Of a stretch of 34,622 bases of DNA, positions 1 through 6,605 are shown one piece after another. Positions within the stretch are counted from its first letter, which is position 1. Each line of letters starts with the position of its first letter. The notes under the pieces were generated by a model that worked only from the letters and a program-made list of their open reading frames with translations, made no database searches and had not been told where the DNA came from. Source of the DNA: Opitutaceae bacterium (GTDB lineage: Bacteria > Verrucomicrobiota > Verrucomicrobiia > Opitutales > Opitutaceae); contig JACSRI010000116.1 of the NCBI GenBank assembly GCA_014879845.1, positions 1-34,622 of the forward strand, read 5' to 3'. Made by a program: the position numbers and the translations under genes.

Positions 1-1
1 C

Positions 2-658
2 ATCGCCTGGCTCGGCCCGCAGATCGAATGGCCGGCTATCTGGCCGCCACTCGCCGCCTGGGAGCGCAGCGCGGCCGCGAGCCATGCGATGCGCGGGGGC
101 TGGCTCGAGCTGGCCATGCCCGAGAGCGGATCCGGCTGGGCGACCGTGACCCGCGCGTATCGTTGGGACGGCGACACGCTGCTGTGCCGCGTCAGCTTGG
201 CCAGCGGCGCGCACGCGGCGCAGGTCATGCAGATCGTGCAGGTGCCGGCCGCGGCCATCGTGCGCGTCGCGCGGGCGAGGCCGAGCGCGGCGGCGCCGGC
301 GGGATTTTTCGTCCTGCGTGTCGGGCAGCAGGACCAAGTGGTGCGCGAGTTCGATTGGCCCGCGCACGCCACGCGCGAGGCCGACGGCGGACTCAGGTGG
401 CGGCCGACGGGCGCGGTCATCAAGGTCGGTTTCGCGCCGCAGCCGCTCGTCGCGACGATCGGTGCCTACGAACTCTCCGTGGCGCCAGCCGGCGAAACCG
501 GCGCGGTCGTGGGCGAGGTCGACGACGGCTTCACCACGCAGCTTTATCTCGGCCGCGAGGGCGTGCCTTTCATCGAGCTCGAGCAGTTGTCCTCACGGTT
601 TGCTGCAGGCGACGAGGCCAGCGCGACGATGCGCTTGAGCGCGCGGCGACTCCCGTAG
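2..658 (+). CDS. C-terminal part of a DUF4380-like (mutarotase-fold) protein, 5' end outside window
   Basis: The reading frame is open from base 2 with no start codon required, so the gene begins upstream; 218 residues are visible. The first residues contain WLGPQIEWP and WPPLAAW, which resemble the tryptophan/proline-rich motif (GGHRFWPAP...WPP) of DUF4380 proteins, a beta-rich family with a galactose-mutarotase-like fold. The rest is rich in alternating hydrophobic residues, as expected for a beta-sandwich, and ends with a strand-rich segment (ATMRLSARRL) typical of that fold. No catalytic residues can be assigned. The stop is followed 12 bases later by a perfect inverted repeat (671-736) that may end the transcript. 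The family assignment rests on a short motif and is tentative; it could instead be another aldose-epimerase-like domain. Confidence 0.6.
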   Translation: MAWLGPQIEWPAIWPPLAAWERSAAASHAMRGGWLELAMPESGSGWATVTRAYRWDGDTLLCRVSLASGAHAAQVMQIVQVPAAAIVRVARARPSAAAPAGFFVLRVGQQDQVVREFDWPAHATREADGGLRWRPTGAVIKVGFAPQPLVATIGAYELSVAPAGETGAVVGEVDDGFTTQLYLGREGVPFIELEQLSSRFAAGDEASATMRLSARRLP

Positions 659-670
659 GTCGCCCACGCG

Positions 671-736
671 GTAGCGCAGGCTTCCAGCCTGCCTTCCGTG
701 GACTGGGATGCGGTGCAGGCTGGAAGCCTGCGCTAC
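671..736. repeat. Perfect 22-bp inverted repeat made of two nested 15-base palindromes
   Basis: Bases 671-692 and 715-736 are exact reverse complements (22 of 22), with a 22-base spacer. Each arm itself contains CAGGCT-TCC-AGCCTG or its complement, so the element is a palindrome of palindromes. It lies between two converging genes, at 658 and 756. A single related half-unit is found at 3113-3136. The form fits a REP/BIME-like dispersed element, and the strong hairpin could also terminate transcription in both directions, although there is no U-tract. Confidence 0.85.
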
Positions 737-755
737 CTCGCGGGGCACCTGCAGC

Positions 756-1835
756 CTACGGCTTGCCCACCGGCCGCACGACCATCACATCGCCTGCGCT
801 TGCGCCAGCGGCCTCGGCGGCGTTGCCGCGGTTGATGGCGAAGAGGATCACGCCCTCGGCGCGCGGGAAGGCGACCCACGCCCCGCGTGCGGCGTCCGGA
901 TAGTCGGCGCCGTAGACGACGCGGAAGCTGCGGTCGTTGATCTCGAGCTCGAAGCGGTCGCCGCGCTGCAGGCCGAGTTTTTCGAAGTCGGCCGGGACGA
1001 AGGAACTGAAGAGGTTGCCGTAGCCGTCGGTGATCTCGGCCACGCGGCCGCGGGCCGCGCCATGGGCGAACTCGACGGTCGAGGCCGTGGTCGGTCCGGG
1101 CAGGGTCGCATCACGACGACGTTCGATCTGGTTGGTCGTGATCCATGTGATGAGGCCCTCGAGCGCCGCGGTGCGTTCGGCGGCGTTGACGTTGATGTGG
1201 CCGTCGCGGTCGATCGTCCAGTGGGCCGGCGGCACCGGGGCGCGCGCCGCACGCTCGACGTAGGCGGCCGGCTCCTCGAGCTCGGAGCGGTTGGTCAGGA
1301 AGATGACCGGGATCTTCGTGCGCGCGGTCAACGCGAGCGGATAGACGTCGTCCTTCGAGTAGAGCGCCGCGCCGATGGCGATAGCGCCCTGGTAGCGGCC
1401 GGGTTCGTTTTCGGCCATGAGCGTGACGATCGCGCCGCCCATCGATTCGCCGAGCAGGAGCGTGAGGTGCGGTGCGCCTTCGGTCGCGGCGATGTGGTCG
1501 CGCAGCGCGTTGAGGTCGGCGATGGCGTCGCGCAGGATCGTGCCGTTGCGACGATACCCGGAGGCGGCGACGATCCAGCCTTCGGCGAGGAGTCGCGCGT
1601 AGGCCGGGTCGTTGGCGTCGAGCTTGGCGGCGAGCGGGGCGCTCTCGGCTTTGAAGCCGTGGGCGTAGAGGAGGATGTTTTGGTTCCACCGCGCGGGTCG
1701 TGCGATGGTGTAGGGCGCCCCGCCGATTTCGCCGGTGAGCATTTCGACCGATTCGGCGGCGCGCAGGGGGGCGGCCAGAACGAGCACCGAGAGGGCGACG
1801 GCGATCCATGGGCAGCGGGCAAAAGGCGCGATCAT
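756..1835 (-). CDS. Secreted alpha/beta hydrolase fused to a SAM-hydroxide-adenosyltransferase C-terminal-like barrel
   Basis: This is a 359-residue protein. The start at 1835 is chosen because it gives a signal peptide (MIAPFARCPW, then a hydrophobic stretch ending near AAPLRAAES); the longer frame upstream is proline/arginine-rich and overlaps nothing useful. Residues 40-235 are an alpha/beta hydrolase: YAHG oxyanion region near 57-60, nucleophile elbow GESMGG with Ser131, and a probable catalytic His213 in DRDGHINVN. Residues 263-355 match the C-terminal beta-barrel of SAM hydroxide adenosyltransferases (DUF62): DGYGNLFSSF corresponds to the FGNlitN motif and AINRGNAAE to the vNrGnAA motif. 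The N-terminal catalytic half of that family is absent, so SAM hydrolysis is not expected. It is likely an exported esterase with an accessory barrel; the substrate is unknown. It stands alone, between convergent and divergent neighbours. Confidence 0.85.
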   Translation of the reverse strand: MIAPFARCPWIAVALSVLVLAAPLRAAESVEMLTGEIGGAPYTIARPARWNQNILLYAHGFKAESAPLAAKLDANDPAYARLLAEGWIVAASGYRRNGTILRDAIADLNALRDHIAATEGAPHLTLLLGESMGGAIVTLMAENEPGRYQGAIAIGAALYSKDDVYPLALTARTKIPVIFLTNRSELEEPAAYVERAARAPVPPAHWTIDRDGHINVNAAERTAALEGLITWITTNQIERRRDATLPGPTTASTVEFAHGAARGRVAEITDGYGNLFSSFVPADFEKLGLQRGDRFELEINDRSFRVVYGADYPDAARGAWVAFPRAEGVILFAINRGNAAEAAGASAGDVMVVRPVGKP

Positions 1836-1996
1836 GTGGGGCGAGGGGTTCGGTGGGCATGCATAGGCCAACCGGCGTCGGGCGAGAAGCCGGTTGTGGG
1901 GTGGGTGGCCGACTTGCCCAGGGCGCCGGTGTGGCCGTTCCACTCTTGGCAGGTCGGGGCGGGTGCGCTACCGCAGTCGCCTTTACCTTCGTTGCC

Positions 1997-3109
1997 ATGG
2001 CCTCCCTGGACATCTCCATCACCTCGCTCGCGCGCCCTTCGGTCCTCACCCAGCCGGTCTACGAACCGGGCAAACCCATCGAGGACGTCGCCCGCGAACT
2101 CGGCCTCGATCCGGCGACGATCATCAAGCTCGCCTCCAACGAAAATCCCCTCGGCGCCACGCCGCTCGGCATCGCCGCCGCCAAGGCCGCCGCCGAGCGC
2201 ATGGAACTCTACCCCGACGGCGGCGCCGTGCGCCTGCGCGCCCGGCTCGCGAAACACCTCGGCCTCGCGCCCGAGCAGGTCGCGGTCGGCAACGGCTCGA
2301 ACGAAATCCTCGAGCTGCTCGGCCACGTCTTCCTCGGCCCCGGCGACGAAGCCGTGATGGGCGAGCGCGCCTTTGCCGTCTACAAACTCGTGACACTCCT
2401 CTTCGGCGCGAAGGTCGTCGAGGTGCCGCTCGTGAACCACACGCACGACCTCGCGGCCATGCGCGCTGCGATCACGCCGCGCACGAAACTGGTCTTTCTT
2501 CCGAATCCCAACAACCCTACCGGCACCTCGAACAGCGCAGCCGAGATCGTCGCCTTCGCCGAGTCGCTCCCGCCGCACGTGGTCTTCGTCTACGACGAGG
2601 CCTACGCCGAGTATGTGGAAAACCCCGCCGACCTGCGCCCACTCATCGCCGCCGGCCGCAAGATCATCTGCACGCGCACGTTTTCGAAGATCTACGGCCT
2701 GGCCGGCCTGCGCCTCGGCTACGGCTACGCGTCGAAGGAGCTCATCACGCTGCTCAACCGCGTGCGCCAGCCTTTCAATATCAACGCCATCGCCCTCGCC
2801 GCCGGCGAAGCCGCGCTCGACGACACCGCGTGGGTGACGAAGAGCCGCGCCGTCAATGCCGCGGGCCTGAAGCAACTCGCCGCCGGCCTCGCCAGACTCG
2901 GCCTCGAGCACATCCCGAGCACCGGCAATTTCATCACCGTGCGCGTGGGCGAGGGCGCCAAGGTTTTCGCCGAGCTGCAGAAGCGCGGCGTGATCATCCG
3001 CCCGATGGCCAGCTACGCCATGCCCGAGTGGGTGCGCATCACCGTCGGCGACGAAGCGCAAAACGCCCGCTGCCTGCGGGAACTCGCCGCGGTGCTGGGG
3101 AAGAAGTAG
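1997..3109 (+). CDS. hisC: Histidinol-phosphate aminotransferase
   Basis: A 370-residue, PLP-dependent fold-type I aminotransferase that converts imidazole-acetol phosphate and glutamate to histidinol phosphate in histidine synthesis. Visible motifs: LASNENPLG (46-53), where HisC binds substrate; YPDGGAVRLRARLA (72-85); PNPNNPTGT (169-177); the VFVYDEAYAEY strand with Asp200 that pairs with the pyridine nitrogen; and TFSKIYGLAGLRLGYG with the Schiff-base Lys231. The length is normal for HisC. ATG at 1997 is preferred because homology begins within about 20 residues of it; the longer frame upstream overlaps the signal region of the divergent hydrolase. There is no clear Shine-Dalgarno. Other his genes are absent, so the gene is detached from an operon. 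Relatives acting on aromatic amino acids cannot be excluded. Confidence 0.93.
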   Translation: MASLDISITSLARPSVLTQPVYEPGKPIEDVARELGLDPATIIKLASNENPLGATPLGIAAAKAAAERMELYPDGGAVRLRARLAKHLGLAPEQVAVGNGSNEILELLGHVFLGPGDEAVMGERAFAVYKLVTLLFGAKVVEVPLVNHTHDLAAMRAAITPRTKLVFLPNPNNPTGTSNSAAEIVAFAESLPPHVVFVYDEAYAEYVENPADLRPLIAAGRKIICTRTFSKIYGLAGLRLGYGYASKELITLLNRVRQPFNINAIALAAGEAALDDTAWVTKSRAVNAAGLKQLAAGLARLGLEHIPSTGNFITVRVGEGAKVFAELQKRGVIIRPMASYAMPEWVRITVGDEAQNARCLRELAAVLGKK

Positions 3110-3112
3110 CGA

Positions 3113-3136
3113 GTGGCGCAGGCTCCCAGCCTGCGG
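3113..3136. repeat. Half-unit of the CAGGCT-nnn-AGCCTG dispersed palindrome
   Basis: Bases 3113-3136 repeat the arm of the 671-736 element with two or three changes. The core CAGGCT-CCC-AGCCTG (3119-3133) stays perfectly palindromic. It lies four bases after the hisC stop, again at a gene 3' end. Confidence 0.7.
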
Positions 3137-3262
3137 CTCCCTCGCTTGCCGCGTGCGACTGAATCGCGAGCACTCGAACCCGCGACCGGAAGTCTGCGCC
3201 ACGCCGATCTCCGCGCCTCCTTCCGCCTTTCCGCCGTGCCCGCGAGCGGTCAGCCTGCGTCC

Positions 3263-4585
3263 ATGCCCGAGGCCCCGGCTCTCTTCCCCCAGGACATCAT
3301 CCGCAAGAAACGCGACGGCGGCGCGCTCGATCGCCGTGCCATCGAGACCTGGATACGCGGCGTCGTCGACGGCGGATTCGCCGACTACCAAAGCTCGGCC
3401 CTGCTCATGGCCATCTTTCAGCGGGGCATGTCGCCGCGCGAGACCGCCTGGCTGACCGAGGCAATGATGCGCTCGGGCGAGGTGATCACGCTGCCGGAGA
3501 TCACTGCGCCCAAGGTCGACAAACACTCCACCGGCGGCGTCGGTGACAAGGTCTCGCTCATCCTCGGCCCGCTCGCCGCCGCGGCCGGCGTGTGTGTGCC
3601 GATGATCAGCGGCCGCGGCCTCGGCCACACCGGCGGCACGCTCGACAAGCTCGAGTCGATTCCGGGATTCCGCGTCGGTTTGAGCACGGACGAATACCGC
3701 CGCCAGCTCGCCGCCCTCGGCCTCGCGCTCGCCGGCCAGACCGCTTCGCTCGTACCCGCCGACCGCAAGCTCTACGCCCTGCGCGACGTCACCGCCACGG
3801 TCGAGTGCGTGCCGCTCATTTGCGCGAGCATCATGAGCAAGAAACTCGCCGAGGGCATCGACGCCCTCGTGCTCGACGTGAAGTTCGGCCGCGGCGCCTT
3901 CATGAAGTCGCTACCCGAGGCGCGCCGCCTCGCCCGCGCCATGGTGGCGATCGGCAAAGCCATGCAGCGCCCGACCGTGGCGCTGTTGACCGAGATGAAT
4001 CGCCCGCTCGGCCGCGCCGTCGGCCACGCGCTCGAGGTGATCGAGTCCATCGAGTGTCTCAAGGGCCGCGGCCCGGCCGACCTCATGGAGGTGACGCTCG
4101 CGCTGACCGAAAAGATGGTGTTGCTCGCGAAGCTGGAGAAGACGCCGAAGGCCGCCCGTCTCCGCGTGCAGCGCGCGCTCGATTCCGGCGCCGCGCTCGC
4201 GAAGTTCCGCGACACCATCCGAGCCCAGGGCGGCGATCCCGCCGTGATCGACGACTATGCCCGGCTCCCGCAGGCGCGGCGCATCGTCGAGATCCGCGCC
4301 GAATCAGCGGGCTACATCCGCGACGTCGACGCCATGGCCATCGCGCTGTCCGGCCTGCGCCTCGGTGCCGGCCGCGAGCGTGTCGAGGACCATATCGACC
4401 CGGCCGTCGGCCTGAGCGACCTCGCCCAAGCCGGCACTCGCATCGCGAACGGCGACCTCCTGGCCCGCCTCCACGTGAACAACGAACGCCACCTCGCCGA
4501 AGCCACCGCTCTCGCCCGCCGAGCCTTCACCATCAGCAAGTCCAAGCCCAGGCTTGCCCCGCTCATCCGCGAGGAAATCGCCTGA
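3263..4585 (+). CDS. deoA: Thymidine / pyrimidine-nucleoside phosphorylase
   Basis: A 440-residue protein that cleaves thymidine or deoxyuridine with phosphate to give the base and deoxyribose 1-phosphate in nucleoside salvage. Motifs are complete: KHSTGGVGDK phosphate-binding loop (87-96), the family signature SGRGLGHTGGTLDKLE (116-131), LYALRD with the substrate-binding Arg (170-175), CASIMSKK with Ser and Lys ligands of the base (187-194), and DVKFGRGAFM (205-214). A C-terminal beta-hammerhead-like domain follows (ESAGYIRDVDAMAIA onward). ATG at 3263 matches the usual N terminus; no Shine-Dalgarno is evident. The family splits into thymidine-specific DeoA and broader Pdp enzymes, which differ at single residues, so the exact specificity is not certain. 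No other deo genes are nearby. Confidence 0.93.
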   Translation: MPEAPALFPQDIIRKKRDGGALDRRAIETWIRGVVDGGFADYQSSALLMAIFQRGMSPRETAWLTEAMMRSGEVITLPEITAPKVDKHSTGGVGDKVSLILGPLAAAAGVCVPMISGRGLGHTGGTLDKLESIPGFRVGLSTDEYRRQLAALGLALAGQTASLVPADRKLYALRDVTATVECVPLICASIMSKKLAEGIDALVLDVKFGRGAFMKSLPEARRLARAMVAIGKAMQRPTVALLTEMNRPLGRAVGHALEVIESIECLKGRGPADLMEVTLALTEKMVLLAKLEKTPKAARLRVQRALDSGAALAKFRDTIRAQGGDPAVIDDYARLPQARRIVEIRAESAGYIRDVDAMAIALSGLRLGAGRERVEDHIDPAVGLSDLAQAGTRIANGDLLARLHVNNERHLAEATALARRAFTISKSKPRLAPLIREEIA

Positions 4586-4591
4586 AAAGGG

Positions 4592-4696
4592 AACCACGGA
4601 TGAACACGGATACACACGGATTCGATCTTCGAGCCCGGCGATACGAAGGGCATCCTCGGTTCGAAAATCTGTGTCCATCCGTGTCCATCCGTGGTT
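4592..4696. repeat. Inverted dispersed repeat of the CCACGGATGAACACGGAT class
   Basis: An arm beginning AACCACGGATGAACACGG (4592-4622) is answered by an inverted arm ending CCATCCGTGGTT (4664-4696) with a few mismatches. Each arm is itself built of imperfect ACACGGAT units. It fills the gap between the phosphorylase stop and the thioesterase start. From general knowledge, similar sequences recur in many verrucomicrobial and related genomes; only this copy is visible here. Confidence 0.8.
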
Positions 4697-4707
4697 AACC
4701 TCCTCCG

Positions 4708-5151
4708 ATGCCTTTCACGCCAAAAAAGATCGAATCCCTCGCGGACTACGAAGCCATGGGGCCGGGCACGGTCTTCGCCGCGATGAAGGTGAAGGTCGAG
4801 GCTGTCGACGACACCTCGATGACGATCAGCATGCCCGTCACCGACAAGGTGAAGCAGCCCTTCGGCCTGCTCCACGGCGGCATCACGATGTTTCTCATCG
4901 AATCGGCCTCGAGCATGCACGCGTGCTGGGGCGTCGACCTGACCAAGCGCGTGCCGGTCGGCACGGAGATCAACGGTTCGCACCTGCGCCCCGTCACCGA
5001 CGGACACATACGCGCCATCGCCAAGGTCGTGCGCCGCTCCCGCACGTTCGTCGTGCACACCATCGACGTCGTCCACGTCGAGAGCGGCAAGCTCGTCAGC
5101 ACCGGCCGGATGACCAACTACTTCATCCGTACCGGCGTCGAAGGCGCGTGA
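4708..5151 (+). CDS. PaaI/MenI-type hotdog thioesterase
   Basis: A 147-residue single hotdog domain that probably hydrolyses an acyl-CoA or aryl-CoA thioester in the cytoplasm. The active-site signature QPFGLLHGGITMFLIES (50-66) is nearly that of the YbdB/MenI (DHNA-CoA thioesterase) group: Gln50, His56-Gly57 and the catalytic Glu65. TEINGSHLRPVTDG (86-99) is the conserved central strand. The length is normal. It could act in menaquinone synthesis or in general CoA proofreading; no men, paa or ent genes are near, so the substrate is left open. It begins 11 bases after the inverted repeat and converges on the epimerase-like gene. Confidence 0.88.
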   Translation: MPFTPKKIESLADYEAMGPGTVFAAMKVKVEAVDDTSMTISMPVTDKVKQPFGLLHGGITMFLIESASSMHACWGVDLTKRVPVGTEINGSHLRPVTDGHIRAIAKVVRRSRTFVVHTIDVVHVESGKLVSTGRMTNYFIRTGVEGA

Positions 5152-5300
5152 CGTGGGCCGTCCGCTCGCGGACGCCTCCAGGCTCTCGCCGGTCGTTCAT
5201 GGCGCCTGCGAGCGGGTGACCCGCGCGGCCACTCTCCGCACGGCGCTTCCGTCGCCGAATCCGGTATCCGTCCTCCGTACTCTGGCCTCCGGCCTCGCGC

Positions 5301-6332
5301 CTACTCGAGCGGATAGCGAGGGCGCAGGTACTTCGTGACGTAGTCCTTCACGCCCTCCTCGAGCGACATCGGGGCCCGTCCGAAGCCAGCGCTGCGCAGC
5401 CGCGAGATGTCCGCCTGCGTCGAATACTGGAAGCCCGCATGTGCGGCATCCGTCATCTCGCCGTAGAGGATATCGGGCTCTTCGCCCACGGCGGCGAAGA
5501 CCGCGCGCGCCACATCGGCGAAGGTTCGTGCCTGGCCAATCCCGGCATTGAAGAGACCGACGGCCTCGGGCTTGTCTTGGAGGAAAAGCAGCATCGAGAC
5601 GACGTCCTTCACATGGATGAAGTCGTGCGCCTGGTCGCCGTCGGCCACATCCGCCCGGCGGCTCTTCGGCAGGCGTGCCTCGCCGTCGACGCGGATCTGG
5701 TGAAACACCTTCGCCACGAGCGAGGCGTGCTCTCCGCGGTAGTCTTCGCCCGGGCCGTAGACGTCGAACAGCTTCAACCCGGCGATCTTGGCGAAGTGCC
5801 CATTGCGCAACGCCCAGGCGTCGAAGAGTTGCTTGGCGAAGCCCTCGGGATCGAGCGGCTTGAGCTGCGGTGTGGTGTTGTCGTTGTCGAAGAATCCGAG
5901 TTCGCCGTCGCCGTAGGTCGACGCGCTGGACGTGTAGATCAACCGGGCGCCCGTCTTGGCGCAGGCCTCGCACAGCTCGCGTGCGAGCTTGCAGTTCCAG
6001 TCGATCAGTTCGCTCACATCGCCGGAGGGTGGCGGTTCCGACGGAGCCAGGTGAAACACGACGGAGCCGGCGGCGATGCCGCTCTCGCGCACCTTCTCAC
6101 GGAATTCCGCCGTGCTCACGATGTCGTCGAACTGGAGTCCCTGGAGGTTCTTCCATTTCTCGCCCGAGCCGAGGTCGTCGACGAGGAGCAGGTTTGTCTC
6201 ATCGCGCACATTGAGTGCCGCGACGAGATTGCGTCCGAGCAAGCCGGCGCCGCCGGTGATGATCGTCTGCTTCTTGCCCACGGACATGAGCGTCCGCGGC
6301 CGGAGCGAAGGAGTGGTTAGCGGGGTGGCCAT
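5301..6332 (-). CDS. HldD-family ADP-heptose 6-epimerase homologue with substituted catalytic residues
   Basis: A 343-residue extended short-chain dehydrogenase clearly related to HldD/RfaD, which makes ADP-L-glycero-D-manno-heptose for LPS core. Visible: NAD loop TGGAGLLG (26-33), VDDLGSGEKWKNL (51-63) matching HldD VDNLKDGTKFVNL, SSASTYG, LFDVYGPGE, HDFIHVKDV and FQYSTQADISRLRSAGF. The YxxxK motif, YGYSK in E. coli HldD, reads EGFAK: Lys167 is kept but Glu163 sits where the catalytic Tyr should be. The position of the second proposed catalytic residue (HldD Lys178) is Arg199. The chosen ATG at 6332 has GGGAG upstream at good spacing; a TTG at 6347 and an ATG at 6287 are alternatives. It is divergent from the glycan locus. 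It may be a heptose epimerase with altered chemistry or a non-catalytic paralogue. Confidence 0.85.
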   Translation of the reverse strand: MATPLTTPSLRPRTLMSVGKKQTIITGGAGLLGRNLVAALNVRDETNLLLVDDLGSGEKWKNLQGLQFDDIVSTAEFREKVRESGIAAGSVVFHLAPSEPPPSGDVSELIDWNCKLARELCEACAKTGARLIYTSSASTYGDGELGFFDNDNTTPQLKPLDPEGFAKQLFDAWALRNGHFAKIAGLKLFDVYGPGEDYRGEHASLVAKVFHQIRVDGEARLPKSRRADVADGDQAHDFIHVKDVVSMLLFLQDKPEAVGLFNAGIGQARTFADVARAVFAAVGEEPDILYGEMTDAAHAGFQYSTQADISRLRSAGFGRAPMSLEEGVKDYVTKYLRPRYPLE

Positions 6333-6355
6333 GGTTTGATCTCCCAAGTCCTATC

Positions 6356-6375
6356 GGTGGGGACTAGTCCCTACC
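6356..6375. promoter_or_regulatory. 20-base near-perfect palindrome in the divergent upstream region
   Basis: GGGACTAGTCCC (6360-6371) is a perfect 12-base palindrome, extended to 6356-6375 with one mismatched pair. It lies 24-43 bases upstream of the epimerase-like start, at the head of the 273-base divergent region before the glycan locus. Its form suits a dimeric repressor or activator site. No -35/-10 pair was convincing, and the rest of 6376-6605 shows no feature I can support. Confidence 0.35.
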
Positions 6376-6605
6376 TGAGATCACGCTGGGGAATGACCTT
6401 CTGCTTACAGAGGTTGGAGAACCTGTTGTGTGGTCTTTGCAGGCTTTTAACGATCGCAACCGCAAAGCGGATCGCGGGAAGCCGGATGTCCAACCCTCGG
6501 CCTTTTGGGAGGCTCGAATCCGCGCTCACGACGAGCTCGTGTCGCGGGGCGTGCTGGTAACAATGCTATTGTCGCTGCGAGCATGTCGGCGAACACTCGC
6601 GATCA

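Noticed and set aside
708-2357. Long plus-strand open frame opposite the hydrolase gene
   Set aside because: It is antisense to a gene with clear motifs; high GC creates long shadow frames.
1832-3628. Long minus-strand open frame antisense to hisC and deoA
   Set aside because: Both plus-strand genes carry full catalytic motifs; the minus frame has an Arg/Ala/Gly shadow composition.
5267-5296. CCTCCG / CTCTGGCCTCCGG-like short tandem repeats before the epimerase-like stop
   Set aside because: The units are irregular, and GC-rich sequence makes such runs likely by chance.
6428-6605. Open frame upstream of the 690-residue protein
   Set aside because: It is in another frame, has no family resemblance and runs on into the real gene as a shadow.
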